The notes beneath the pieces were generated by a model that did not search any database, was not told the origin of the DNA, and worked only from the letters and a program-made list of their open reading frames with translations. The position numbers and the translations under genes were made by a program. Positions 16,062 through 24,825 of a stretch of DNA of 64,000 bases are shown piece by piece (position 1 is the stretch's first letter; every line of letters begins with the position of its first letter). The stretch is from assembly GCF_017303055.1 (NCBI RefSeq), contig NZ_JAEKJT010000001.1:1-64000 (forward strand), read 5' to 3'. Source of the stretch: Halomonas litopenaei. Lineage in GTDB: Bacteria > Pseudomonadota > Gammaproteobacteria > Pseudomonadales > Halomonadaceae.

Positions 16062-17561
16062 TCAGGCCGGCTGCAGGCGTCGGGAGCGACGGTGGTGGCG
16101 TATCGCCAGCACAATGGACAGTGCCGCCAGCAACAGCAGTCCTAGTGAGATGGGGCGCGTGAAGAACAGCGTCCAGTTCTCATCGGACATCAGCGCCCGG
16201 CGCAGGTTGGTCTCGGCGATGGGGCCCAGGATCACACCCAGCACCAGCGGAGCCAGAGGATAGTCGAGCTTGCTCAGCAGGTAGCCGAAGATGCCGACGC
16301 CCAACAGCAGGTAGACGTCAGTGACGCGGTTGTTGAGGGCAAAGGCACCAATCACGCAGCACACCAGCACAACCGGAACAATGATCGACTTGGGCACCTC
16401 GGTGACGCGCAGGAACCAGCGCATGCTGAACAGGCACACCACGAGCACCATCACGGCGGCCACCAGCATCGCCATGAACATGCCGTAGACCAGGTCGCCA
16501 TGGTCCATGATCAGCCGGGGGCCGACGCCGATACCATGCACCATCAACGAGGCCATCAGTACGGCGTCCACGGCACTGCCGGGGATGCCGAGTGCAATCA
16601 TCGGAATCAGGCCGCCGCCTGAGGTGGCGGAGTTACCGGATTCCGAGGCGATGACCCCCTCGGGGGTGCCCGTTCCGAAGGCTTCCGGTGTCTTGGAGGC
16701 ACGCTTGGCCTGGTCGTAGGCGAGCAGGTTGGCGATGCTGCCTCCGGCACCGGGAACAGCACCAATGAAGACGCCGACCAGCGAAGAGCGCAGCAGGTTG
16801 ATCGGATAGCTGATGGTTTCCTTCAACGCCGTGAGCGGGCTGAAGCTGACGCTCTCCGGCATCAACGCCTTACCATGCTTGATGCCGTCTGCGTCCTCTA
16901 CCTCGGACAGCAGCTGGCTGACCGCAAAGATGCCAATCAGCACCACCAGGAAGGGAAAGCCGTTGGCGAGCAGGTCAGAGTCAAAGGTGAAGCGAGCCAC
17001 GCCCATCATCGGATCGGAGCCGACAGTCGCGATCAACAGCCCCAGTAGACCAGTCATCAGGCCCTTCAGCATGGACTTGCCGACCAGGCTGGCGACCACC
17101 GTCATGGCGAAGATGATCAGGGAGAAGTATTCCCAGGCACCGAGCTTGACGGCGATGATCGCCAGCGGCGGGGCGGCGATGATCAACACCACCACGCTGA
17201 CCAGGGCTCCGAAGAAGGAGGCCCAGATACCCAGTGCCAAGGCACGACCCGGCTCGCCCTTGCGCGCCATGGGGAAGGCGTCGAAGGTGGTCGCAACCGA
17301 TGACGGCGTGCCGGGAATGCCGAGCAATGCGGCCGAGATCAGACCGCCGCTGTAGCCGCCGACATACACCGCCAGCATGGTGGCCACGCCTTGCAGCGGC
17401 TCCATGGTGAAGGTGAGAGGCAGGGTCAGGACGATGGCCATGGTAATGGTGAAGCCGGGAATGGCCGACGCAATCACACCGGCGATGACACCCAGCAGCA
17501 TGGCGATCATGGTTGAAACGGTAAAAAGCTGATCCATACCGGACAGCAGCGTATCCATCAT
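16062..17561 (-). CDS. Tripartite tricarboxylate transporter, large permease TctA
   Basis: This 499-residue integral membrane protein has the length and motifs of TctA permeases: GVIAGVIASAIPGFTITMAI at the start, LGIPGTPSSVATTFD, a second GAVPGAGGSIANLLAYDQAK and LGIPGSAVDAVLMASL. About 11-12 membrane segments are expected. It works with the TctB and TctC proteins encoded just upstream to import an organic acid. The substrate is not given by sequence. The start (ATGATG) has GAGGAAA upstream. It is 30 bases downstream of TctB. Confidence 0.95.
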   Translation of the reverse strand: MMDTLLSGMDQLFTVSTMIAMLLGVIAGVIASAIPGFTITMAIVLTLPLTFTMEPLQGVATMLAVYVGGYSGGLISAALLGIPGTPSSVATTFDAFPMARKGEPGRALALGIWASFFGALVSVVVLIIAAPPLAIIAVKLGAWEYFSLIIFAMTVVASLVGKSMLKGLMTGLLGLLIATVGSDPMMGVARFTFDSDLLANGFPFLVVLIGIFAVSQLLSEVEDADGIKHGKALMPESVSFSPLTALKETISYPINLLRSSLVGVFIGAVPGAGGSIANLLAYDQAKRASKTPEAFGTGTPEGVIASESGNSATSGGGLIPMIALGIPGSAVDAVLMASLMVHGIGVGPRLIMDHGDLVYGMFMAMLVAAVMVLVVCLFSMRWFLRVTEVPKSIIVPVVLVCCVIGAFALNNRVTDVYLLLGVGIFGYLLSKLDYPLAPLVLGVILGPIAETNLRRALMSDENWTLFFTRPISLGLLLLAALSIVLAIRHHRRSRRLQPA

Positions 17562-17591
17562 GAGAAGTTTCCTCGAGACGTCGTTGCCGGT

Positions 17592-18155
17592 TTAGCCGAA
17601 CAGGCCGCGGGGCAGGCTGATGACGAAGACGTCACGGAACAGAGTGTCCACGCCTAGCGAAAAGATCACCGCGATCACCACGGCGATGGCCACCGGCTTT
17701 GCGGTGCGGGCACCCAGCATCCATTGACCTGCCAGCAGGAAGCCGAAGGACGCGAGACTAAAGCCCAGCCAGGGCAGCGTGATGATGTAGACCGCAAAGA
17801 GTCCTAACACGGCAAAGGCCAGTCGATGCCGCCATATCCAGGTGCCGGCCTGGCCGCGAGCCGCAGCGGGCTGGGCCATGAAGCGGCGGCCTTCCTTGAC
17901 GGTAATGGCCAGGTTGAGAACGACTAGCGCCGCCAGCACCAGACGCGGGAAACTGCCGGACCCCAGTGGCTCCCACATCGAGGAGGGCAGGTCACGGGCC
18001 TGCACATAGAGACCGGTGAACAGCGCCGCCAACCCCAGGTTCAGAAGCACGTGGGCCAGGTGGTCGCCACGTCCCTGGGCGTCCGGCCCCCCCTGGGGGG
18101 AGCCGGCTGATGGAGCGGTTGCAGGGGACAGGGTGTCGTCGTGGGAAGCACTCAT
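17592..18155 (-). CDS. Tripartite tricarboxylate transporter, small subunit TctB
   Basis: The 187-residue protein has about four membrane segments (near residues 35-52, 68-85, 110-130 and 137-180) after a polar Ser/Pro/Gly-rich N-terminus. This is the TctB layout, with WEPLGSGSFPRLV as the recognisable family motif. Its ATG overlaps the stop of the TctC gene by four bases. The role of TctB in the complex is structural or accessory. Confidence 0.92.
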   Translation of the reverse strand: MSASHDDTLSPATAPSAGSPQGGPDAQGRGDHLAHVLLNLGLAALFTGLYVQARDLPSSMWEPLGSGSFPRLVLAALVVLNLAITVKEGRRFMAQPAAARGQAGTWIWRHRLAFAVLGLFAVYIITLPWLGFSLASFGFLLAGQWMLGARTAKPVAIAVVIAVIFSLGVDTLFRDVFVISLPRGLFG

Positions 18156-19123
18156 CGCGCCAGCTTCCCTGATAGACGCTCGATGGTGGCATCGCTGGTC
18201 TCGAGGTATTCGGCGAAGGCGTCGGGGCCTTCAAAAACCACGCTGGCGCCAGCGTTGTGCACGGCCTGGGCGAAGGCTTCATCCTGGCTCATGGATTCGA
18301 AGGCGGCGGCCAGCACGTCGATACGTTCCTCGGGTGTGCCCTTGGGCGCCAGGATGCCGCGGATGATGTTGAGCTTCAGCTCCGGGTGTCCCAGTTCGGC
18401 GAAGGTGGGCACGTCCGGCGCTTCTGGCTGGCGCTCCTCGCTGCCGACGGCCAGGAAGCGCAAGTCACCGTTCTTGACGAATTCGCCGCTGGAAGAGATA
18501 TCCCCGATGGCGGCATCAATATGACCGCCTACCAGCGCGCGAATGCGAGGGCCGGTGCCTTCGAAGCCGACATAGCGAAACTGCAGGTCCTCGGCTTCCT
18601 CCATCATCGCGGCGTGGATATGTGGCACGCCACCCAGGGTCACGCCGAAGCGCACCTCGCCGGGATGCTGCTTGGCGTAGTCGACGAACTCGTCAAAGGT
18701 GCTGTAGGGAGCATCGCCGGGCACGGTCAGGTACTGAGGGGACTGAGTGACGGCGGCTACCGCCTCGAAGTCATCGTAGTTCAGAGGAGTGAGGCCGGTG
18801 TGGCTGGCGACCATCAGGCCCTCGTGCACCTGCCCGATGGTGTAGCCGTCCGCATCGCGCCGTGAGAGTTCCTTGAGACCGGTAGTCCCGCTGACGCCGG
18901 GCATATTGATGACCGGCAGGGGTTGGCCAAGGTAGGTTTCCGCGTGGTTCGCCACCAGCCGCATCAGGGTGTCGCTGCCGCCGCCGGGGGACCAAGGCAC
19001 GATGAACTCGACGGGGTCTTCTGGAAACGCCTCCTGGGCCATGGCCTGGGGAACAATGGCCATGGAAGCAGCTGCCACGGCAAGGGCGAGGGAGGTAGCG
19101 CAACGGCGATGTACAGTGGTCAT
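18152..19123 (-). CDS. Tripartite tricarboxylate transporter binding protein TctC
   Basis: The 323-residue periplasmic protein has a signal peptide ending at AMAQEAFP and the Bug/TctC family pattern: FIVPWSPGGGSDTLMR, INMPGVSGTTGLKEL, FEGTGPRIRALVGGHIDAA and a conserved GILAPKGTPEERI. It captures the organic acid for TctAB. The start at 19123 is chosen because it gives a proper signal peptide and AGGA lies 8 bases upstream; the open frame extends 26 residues further. It lies 100 bases downstream of the CHR transporter pair, so a separate promoter is possible. Confidence 0.93.
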   Translation of the reverse strand: MTTVHRRCATSLALAVAAASMAIVPQAMAQEAFPEDPVEFIVPWSPGGGSDTLMRLVANHAETYLGQPLPVINMPGVSGTTGLKELSRRDADGYTIGQVHEGLMVASHTGLTPLNYDDFEAVAAVTQSPQYLTVPGDAPYSTFDEFVDYAKQHPGEVRFGVTLGGVPHIHAAMMEEAEDLQFRYVGFEGTGPRIRALVGGHIDAAIGDISSSGEFVKNGDLRFLAVGSEERQPEAPDVPTFAELGHPELKLNIIRGILAPKGTPEERIDVLAAAFESMSQDEAFAQAVHNAGASVVFEGPDAFAEYLETSDATIERLSGKLAR

Positions 19124-19223
19124 GTTGATGTCCTGAGCAAGTGATCGTTGTTGATGATTGTTGTGAATGAAGCGTCGGTTGTTATGTGTCGTGGTGTTCA
19201 CGTCTGTCGTCGGCGTGAGCGGA

Positions 19224-19754
19224 TCAGCCCAGCAGCAAGGCCCCGTAGGCGAGGCCGAAACACACCACTAGGGCCGGATGTACCTTGGTCTTGAGCAGCA
19301 GGAAGGCGGCCACTGCGGCGATGATGGCCGTGTGCAGCAGGCCTGACGTCGCCATTCCTTCGCGCAGGAAACTCACCGTCAGATAGGCCATGAGCACCAT
19401 GACAACAGGTCGGACCCATTGGCTCATGGACTTGACCTTGATCGAATCTCGGTAGCGATACAGGGTGCCCAGGGCGGCCAGCATCAGCAGCAGCGAGGGA
19501 CCAACGGTGGCCAGCACCGCGACAATGGCACCGCCGGCGCCGGCCACGTCGTAGCCGATGTAGCCTGCCATCTTGGTCGCGATGGGGCTGGGCAGGGCAT
19601 TGCCCAGAGCGAGAGTCTCGGCAAAGGCCTGATGGGTCATCCAGCCGTAGTGGCCGACGACCTCGTTCTCGATCAGCGGGATGATGGCCGGTCCACCGCC
19701 ATAGCCGACGATGTTGGGAATGAAGAAGGCCAGAAAGAGCTGCCAGTAGATCAT
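19224..19754 (-). CDS. CHR-family transporter half, second of a split pair
   Basis: This 176-residue membrane protein is one half of the chromate ion transporter family: FIPNIVGYGGGPAIIPLIENEVV at the start, then ALGNALPSPIATKMAGYIGY. Full ChrA proteins have two such halves fused; short-chain members work as pairs of separate genes. Its ATG overlaps the stop of the partner gene by four bases. In this operon a role in chromate resistance is unlikely. Export or import of an anion linked to gamma-glutamyl metabolism is more plausible but unproved. Confidence 0.88.
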   Translation of the reverse strand: MIYWQLFLAFFIPNIVGYGGGPAIIPLIENEVVGHYGWMTHQAFAETLALGNALPSPIATKMAGYIGYDVAGAGGAIVAVLATVGPSLLLMLAALGTLYRYRDSIKVKSMSQWVRPVVMVLMAYLTVSFLREGMATSGLLHTAIIAAVAAFLLLKTKVHPALVVCFGLAYGALLLG

Positions 19755-20320
19755 GCAGAGGGCCCTCCCTGAGATGCCTTGCGGCTGGCCTCGGGCCGCA
19801 GCAGGGCGGCGACGAGAAGGGCGCCGATGACCAGACCTGGATGTACGCCGAGGCCGTAGATCAGCCCGCCGGCGACCCCGCCAAGCACCAGGGTGGCGAT
19901 AACGCCGAGACCTGCACGAGACTTGTTGAAGAAGTCAAAGGTCAGCTGGGCCATCATCACCATGACCACCGGTACCACCCCGAGGCCCATGCCCTGGACC
20001 CAGCGTTGATCGCCGTAGCGACTGTAGAGCCCAAGCAGGGCGATCATCGCGAAGATCACCGGCACGATGACGGCAACGACGGCGTTGATGGCGCCCAGCA
20101 CGCCACCGACACGGAAGCCGATATAGCCGGCCATCTTGGTGGCAATCGGGCCCGGTAGGGTATTGCCGATCGCCAGCACATCGGCGAAGGCGTCGTCGTC
20201 CATCCAGGCGTGGCGCTTGACCACCTCCTGGTGGACCAGTGGGATCATCGACGGTCCACCGCCGAAGCCGAAGATACCGATGCGAAAGAACGCGGCGAAC
20301 AGTGAGGCGTGTTGTCCCAT
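19751..20320 (-). CDS. CHR-family transporter half, first of a split pair
   Basis: The 189-residue protein carries the other CHR half-domain: FFRIGIFGFGGGPSMIPLV followed by AIGNTLPGPIATKMAGYIGF, with about six hydrophobic segments. The two halves have the same family motifs but are clearly diverged from each other, as expected for the N- and C-type subunits of short-chain CHR pairs. It starts three bases after the gamma-glutamyltransferase stop, so the genes are certainly co-transcribed. Confidence 0.88.
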   Translation of the reverse strand: MGQHASLFAAFFRIGIFGFGGGPSMIPLVHQEVVKRHAWMDDDAFADVLAIGNTLPGPIATKMAGYIGFRVGGVLGAINAVVAVIVPVIFAMIALLGLYSRYGDQRWVQGMGLGVVPVVMVMMAQLTFDFFNKSRAGLGVIATLVLGGVAGGLIYGLGVHPGLVIGALLVAALLRPEASRKASQGGPSA

Positions 20321-20323
20321 GGC

Positions 20324-22009
20324 TTAGAGCACCGCAATGCTGGAGTCGGTACGCGGCTCGGTACCGCCGCAATAGATGCCGGTGTTCGGGTCTCGCAGGA
20401 TCATCTGTCCGCGGCCATAGCTGCGGCTGTCGGTGTCGACCTGCATCCGGTGGCCGCGCGCTGCCATGGCGCGAACCAGCGGCGCAGCATAGCTGTGTTC
20501 GATACCGATGGTGCGTTCGCCCAGCCACTGCCAGCGTGGGGCATCCAGTGCTGCCTGGGGATTGAGCCCGAAGTCGACCAGATTCATCACGACCTGCACG
20601 TGGCCCTGGGGCTGCATGAAGCCGCCCATGACGCCGAACGGCCCCAGCGCCTTGCCATGACGGGTGAGGAAGCCGGGAATAATGGTATGGAACGTCTTCT
20701 TGCCAGGCTTGAGGACGTTGTCATGATGCTCGTCCAGGCTGAAATCATGGCCGCGGTTCTGCAAGGAGATACCGGTACCCGGGACCACGATCCCCGAGCC
20801 GAAGCCGTGATAGTTGCTCTGAATGAACGACACCATGTTGCCATCGGCGTCGGCCGTGGCCAGGTAGACAGTGCCGCCGGCCTTGGGGTCACCAGGCTCG
20901 GGGTCGATGGCCGAGTCGCCAATCAGCGCGCGGCGTGCGTCGGTGTAGTGGTCGGACAGCAGCTCCTCGACCGAGTAGGTCATCGCCTCGGGCTCACTGA
21001 TGTGCGTCTTGCCGTCGGTGTAGGCCAGTTTCATGGCCTCGAGCTGGCGATGCAGCAGTTCAGGATCGTCGCGATGGGACGGTGCAAAACCGTCGAGCAG
21101 GCGCAGCGCCATCAAGGCCACAAGACCCTGCCCATTGGGCGGTATCTCCCACACATCCACGTCACGATAGCGGGCAGAAATGGGGGTGACCCACTCGGGC
21201 TGATAGCTCGCCAGATCTTCCTTGTGCAGATAGCCACCGGTACGGCGTGAAAATGCGTCGATGGCCTCAGCCAGCTCACCGCGATAGAAGCTCTCCCCAT
21301 GGGACGCAGCGATCGCCTCCAAGGTGTCGGCCTGACCGGGGTTGGTAAACCATTCACCCGCCTGCGGGGCACGCCCGTCGAAGGTGAAGGTATCGAACCA
21401 GCCCTGGGTGGCCTCACCTTCGAGGTGGCGCTTGAAGGTGGCCGTGTCGCGCTGCCACAGGCTGGCGATAACGGGCGAGACCGGAAACCCTTCCCGGGCC
21501 AGGCGAATGGCGGGTGCCAGCAGGCTTGCGAAGTCCAGCTTGCCGAAGCGGCGCGACAGTTCCGCCCAGGCGGACGGCGTACCGGGGACCGTGACAGGGG
21601 TCCAGCCGTATAGCGGCACCTTGTCATGACCCGCCTCGACCAGCATCTCTCGAGTCAGCGCCTGGGGGGCGACACCGCTGGCGTTGAGTCCGTGCAGCTC
21701 GCCGTTGCCGTTGTCATCGCTGGCGATCCAGACCAGGGCAAAGGCGTCGCCGCCGATGCCGCAACCGGTCGGCTCGACGACCGTCAGTGCCGCTGCCGTG
21801 GCGATAGCGGCATCGACTGCATTGCCTCCGCGGGCCAGTACGTCGCGCCCCACCTGGGCCGCCTGGGGCTGCGAAGTGGCCACCATGCCGTGGCGAGAAT
21901 ACGTGGGGCTGCGTCGAGACGGGAAGGGCGTGGCATCGGGATAGGGCGTGGACAGGTGACCGCAAACGGTTGCGGAAGCAGTGCCAGGGATATCGCGCTG
22001 GGAAGACAT
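20324..22009 (-). CDS. ggt: Gamma-glutamyltransferase / gamma-glutamyl hydrolase, no signal peptide
   Basis: The 561-residue Ntn hydrolase should self-cleave before the catalytic Thr380 (KAGGTVYLATADADGN), giving large and small subunits. Other family marks are GGNAVDAAIATAA at 61-73, PTGCGIGGDAF at 80-90, the substrate loop PNGQGLVAL at 291-299 and GGFMQPQGH at 462-470. Classical E. coli GGT is periplasmic, but this one has a polar N-terminus without a hydrophobic segment and should be cytoplasmic, like the YwrD-type branch. It would act on gamma-glutamyl compounds after uptake. The cluster holds transporters on both sides. The shine-dalgarno is weak (GAGAG). A palindrome upstream at 22055 may be its operator. 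Confidence 0.93.
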   Translation of the reverse strand: MSSQRDIPGTASATVCGHLSTPYPDATPFPSRRSPTYSRHGMVATSQPQAAQVGRDVLARGGNAVDAAIATAAALTVVEPTGCGIGGDAFALVWIASDDNGNGELHGLNASGVAPQALTREMLVEAGHDKVPLYGWTPVTVPGTPSAWAELSRRFGKLDFASLLAPAIRLAREGFPVSPVIASLWQRDTATFKRHLEGEATQGWFDTFTFDGRAPQAGEWFTNPGQADTLEAIAASHGESFYRGELAEAIDAFSRRTGGYLHKEDLASYQPEWVTPISARYRDVDVWEIPPNGQGLVALMALRLLDGFAPSHRDDPELLHRQLEAMKLAYTDGKTHISEPEAMTYSVEELLSDHYTDARRALIGDSAIDPEPGDPKAGGTVYLATADADGNMVSFIQSNYHGFGSGIVVPGTGISLQNRGHDFSLDEHHDNVLKPGKKTFHTIIPGFLTRHGKALGPFGVMGGFMQPQGHVQVVMNLVDFGLNPQAALDAPRWQWLGERTIGIEHSYAAPLVRAMAARGHRMQVDTDSRSYGRGQMILRDPNTGIYCGGTEPRTDSSIAVL

Positions 22010-22054
22010 GGCGTCTCTCGTCGAAAGAAAAGGTGGTAATCGGTATTGTGTTTA

Positions 22055-22066
22055 AAAATCGATTTT
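22055..22066. promoter_or_regulatory. Candidate GntR operator AAAATCGATTTT upstream of ggt
   Basis: A perfect 12-bp palindrome lies 46-57 bases before the ggt start. Its core AAAATCGAT recurs at 24004-24012 between the nhaC and GntR genes. Both places also share GGTGGTAA nearby (22032-22039 and 23998-24005). A site used by the local GntR regulator would explain this. Confidence 0.5.
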
Positions 22067-22215
22067 GTGCTTTGACTATGCCGTGCGCTGCAGCGAGCGT
22101 CAATCCCTGGGCAGGCGACTGACGTCAGTGCCGTGCGGGCTCTCTCCAACCACCGCCCCTGGGCAAGACAGCAGGGGCGCTGGCAACCGGGCTATGGCAA
22201 CAGAGCTATCGCTTG

Positions 22216-23718
22216 TCAGCGCAGGGTAGCGGGGTGCTGTTGCGGGAGCTCGTCACTCTCGTGGCCCAGGGTCCAACCGGTCAGGACATACAGCAGGGAA
22301 AAGGCGATAGCGCCGTAGCAGAGGATGGCGTAGACAAAGAAGTCCGCCGTGGCGACGCCCAGGGTGGCGGCGGTAAAGGCCCCGGTGACACCCCAGGGCA
22401 CCAGCGGCGACAGCGTTGTACCGGTATCCTCGAGGATGCGTGACAGGTTCTTGGTAGGGCTGCCGCTGCTGGCGACCAAGGGGCGTAGCAGCGGGCCGAG
22501 CAGAGAGAATGTCACGTAGTAGCTGCCGGTCAGCAGAAAGGCCAGGCTGTGCAGTGCCATCGATCCTCCCAATACCTGGCGGCGCGCGGCGGGGCGGCGG
22601 GCCAACCAGGCAATGGCGGCGTCCAGGGTGCCGGCGCTCTTGAACGGTGCTCCCAGCACCGCCGCCGCAATCAGCACCGCCACGGTGGACATCATGCCCT
22701 GCAGCCCCCCACGAGAGAGCATCTTGTCCACCATCGCCACGCCAGTATCGGCAACAAAGCCTGCGTTCATGGCACTACCGATCTCGGCGAGGCTGGCGCC
22801 TTGCAACACCACGGCGATCAGCGCAGCGCTGACGATACCCAGCATGAAGGCGGGCAGCACCGGCTTCTTGGCCAGGATGCAGCCGAACACGACCAGCGGC
22901 GGAAGCAGTGTGAGTAGATTGTCGCTGAAGGTAGCGGCCAGGGTGTCGATGATGGCTTGGGTCTGGTCCGACATGCCGTCCGTCGTCATCGCCGCACCGG
23001 CTTCGGCGACACCATTGCCGAGCCATGCATAGACGACCAGGGCGATCAGGTACGCCGGTAGGGTCGAATAGAGCATGTGGCGAATGTGACTGATGATGTT
23101 GACCTCGCACACCGCTGAGGCCATGACGGTGGTGTCCGACAGGGGCGACAGCTTGTCGCCGAAGAAGGTGCCGGTGACGATGGCTCCTGCGGCGTAGGCG
23201 GGCGGAATACCCAGTCCCAGCGCGACGCCCATCAAGGCCACACCGATGGTGCTGAGGGTGCCCCAGGAAGTACCGGCCATGACCGACATCAAGGAGCACG
23301 AGAGACACGCCACCACCAGGAACAAACCCGGCGTCAGTGACTCCAGGCCTAATGTCACCATGGCCGGGATGGTGCCGGACAGCATCCAGACCCCCACCAT
23401 CATGCCGACACTCATCAGGATCAGGATAGGCACCAGCATCGCCTGGATCCCCTTGAGCAGGTCGGCTTCGAGGCGTGACCAGGCGATACCCCACACCAGA
23501 CACAGGGTCATGGCGATGGCGCCGGCGACGATCAATGCCACCGCCGTGGGAATACCGAGGCCCATGATGCCGACCAGCAGGCTGCCGATGGCGGCCACCA
23601 GCAGCAGCGCGTGGCGACGGCCAGAAAGGGAAGCCGCTGGTTCCTGGGCGTCTTCGGGGTGAGAGGGACCACCCGTGGAGGGGGCACGTTCAGCCGCTGA
23701 AGAGGAGTGTTGGGACAT
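22216..23718 (-). CDS. nhaC: NhaC-family Na+/H+ antiporter
   Basis: The 500-residue membrane protein has about 11-12 hydrophobic segments after a 35-residue polar leader. NhaC-type marks include AGTSWGTLSTIGVAL near residue 145, TGTFFGDKLSPLSDTTVMA near residue 180 and NLSRILEDTGTTLSPLVPW near residue 420. The family exchanges sodium for protons, and some members exchange malate/lactate with sodium. In a halophile this may energise Na+-linked uptake, or it may carry a cluster-specific metabolite. The start at 23718 has GGAG upstream; a TTG four codons earlier is less likely. It is the first gene of the leftward cluster, 206 bases before ggt. Confidence 0.88.
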   Translation of the reverse strand: MSQHSSSAAERAPSTGGPSHPEDAQEPAASLSGRRHALLLVAAIGSLLVGIMGLGIPTAVALIVAGAIAMTLCLVWGIAWSRLEADLLKGIQAMLVPILILMSVGMMVGVWMLSGTIPAMVTLGLESLTPGLFLVVACLSCSLMSVMAGTSWGTLSTIGVALMGVALGLGIPPAYAAGAIVTGTFFGDKLSPLSDTTVMASAVCEVNIISHIRHMLYSTLPAYLIALVVYAWLGNGVAEAGAAMTTDGMSDQTQAIIDTLAATFSDNLLTLLPPLVVFGCILAKKPVLPAFMLGIVSAALIAVVLQGASLAEIGSAMNAGFVADTGVAMVDKMLSRGGLQGMMSTVAVLIAAAVLGAPFKSAGTLDAAIAWLARRPAARRQVLGGSMALHSLAFLLTGSYYVTFSLLGPLLRPLVASSGSPTKNLSRILEDTGTTLSPLVPWGVTGAFTAATLGVATADFFVYAILCYGAIAFSLLYVLTGWTLGHESDELPQQHPATLR

Positions 23719-23778
23719 AGGGCGCTCCAAGGCAAGTTGTTATGGTTGTGTTGTCGAGATCGACGTTTAGAGAGCTGT

Positions 23779-23802
23779 TCAGATAGCCCTTCAGATAGCC
23801 CT
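23779..23802. repeat. 12-bp tandem duplication
   Basis: TCAGATAGCCCT occurs twice head to tail, directly upstream of the nhaC start region. Confidence 0.85.
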
Positions 23803-23982
23803 TAGGGCCGCTCTTTACGACAGCTCTCTTCACGCAGACCGCCTGGTGACCGTCCCTGCTGAAGGTTCGCGAAGGCTCCAGGTCTGGTTCGGCCTGGACG
23901 ATGGCGACTGAAGCGTGGCCGAAGGCTGGCTGACGTGCGGTCGATCTCTGATGTTTCTTGGTTGATGTCGCAATTGATGTAA

Positions 23983-24017
23983 GAAATATCGTCATATGGT
24001 GGTAAAATCGATATTTC
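23983..24017. promoter_or_regulatory. Candidate operator, GAAATATCG-N17-CGATATTTC
   Basis: A perfect 9-bp inverted repeat with a 17-base spacer lies 79 bases before the GntR start codon. The right arm sits in AAAATCGATATTT, which resembles the palindrome before ggt. It suggests autoregulation and control of the leftward cluster by the GntR protein. Confidence 0.5.
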
Positions 24018-24095
24018 GGCAAAAGCTATGCCCCGGCGCTTGGCGAACGTCAATTGCCGACGTACCCTGCATCTCTGTCCTTCACGAGTCCTGTC

Positions 24096-24773
24096 ATGAC
24101 CACGTCCCAACCGGCCGAGGCGGCCACCAGCGGCGAGACCGCCGCCAGCCAGGTATTCCATGCCCTCAAGGTGGATTTGATTCGCGGTCGCTTTGCCGCC
24201 GGGGAGAAACTCGCCATCAGCGCCCTGAAGGACCGCTATGAGGTGGGCTTGAGCCCCCTGCGGGAGGCGTTGAACCGGCTTGCCGCCTACGGTTTGTTGG
24301 AACAGCACAATCAGCGGGGTTTTCGCGTGCCGCCGCTGTCAGCGGATGAGCTTGAAGACATCGCCAGGCTGCGGGTGCAGCTGGAATGCATGGCACTGAC
24401 CCAGGCGTTTCAAGAAGGGGATGCGGAGTGGGAGTCACAGCTGCTCGCCGCCAGTCACCGGCTGACGCGTGCCAACAAGGTTCAGGGCGAGGTGGAACAG
24501 TGGGAGCAGGCCCACCAGCGATTTCATCGCACCTTGCTGGCGCCCTGTGGCTCTCATTGGCTGCTCCGCTTCATCGAACAACTGCACGATCAGTTCGACC
24601 GCTATCGCCGTCTGGCCCCGGGCAATCCTGAGATTCGCGAGCGCCTGGACGCCCAGCACGGTGAATTGGTGACGCTGGCGCTGGAGCGCCGCATTCATGA
24701 TGCCCGGCATCTGCTGGAGGACCACATCCGTCAGTCCTGGGAAGTGGCCAAGGGCGCCTGCGCTGCCCGCTGA
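24096..24773 (+). CDS. GntR-family regulator (FadR/VanR type) of the ggt-tct cluster
   Basis: The 225-residue protein has an N-terminal winged helix (about residues 18-85, with LSPLREALNRLAAYGLL and QRGFRVPPLS) and a C-terminal all-helical FCD domain (90-220) with metal-ligand-like His in HQRFHRTLL and HDARHLLEDH. It is divergent from nhaC and likely controls the whole leftward cluster. The chosen ATG has only a weak ribosome site (CGAG); a TTG 14 codons upstream is an alternative. Effector unknown; FCD regulators usually bind carboxylic acids. Confidence 0.88.
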   Translation: MTTSQPAEAATSGETAASQVFHALKVDLIRGRFAAGEKLAISALKDRYEVGLSPLREALNRLAAYGLLEQHNQRGFRVPPLSADELEDIARLRVQLECMALTQAFQEGDAEWESQLLAASHRLTRANKVQGEVEQWEQAHQRFHRTLLAPCGSHWLLRFIEQLHDQFDRYRRLAPGNPEIRERLDAQHGELVTLALERRIHDARHLLEDHIRQSWEVAKGACAAR

Positions 24774-24825
24774 TATTGCCCAGGCAGCGCCCTGGTAGCG
24801 CCTAAATACGGCCAGTGGTCCAGTG

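Larger units (their letters stand above)
23719..24095. promoter_or_regulatory. Divergent promoter region nhaC / GntR
   Basis: This 377-base spacer separates nhaC (leftward) from the GntR gene (rightward). It holds a 12-bp tandem duplication at 23779-23802 and a 9-bp inverted repeat at 23983-24017. No coding sequence is credible in it. Confidence 0.6.

Noticed and set aside
19224-20320. Call of chromate resistance for the CHR pair
   Set aside because: The family name alone does not show the substrate, and tight linkage to ggt and TctCBA argues for a metabolic role.
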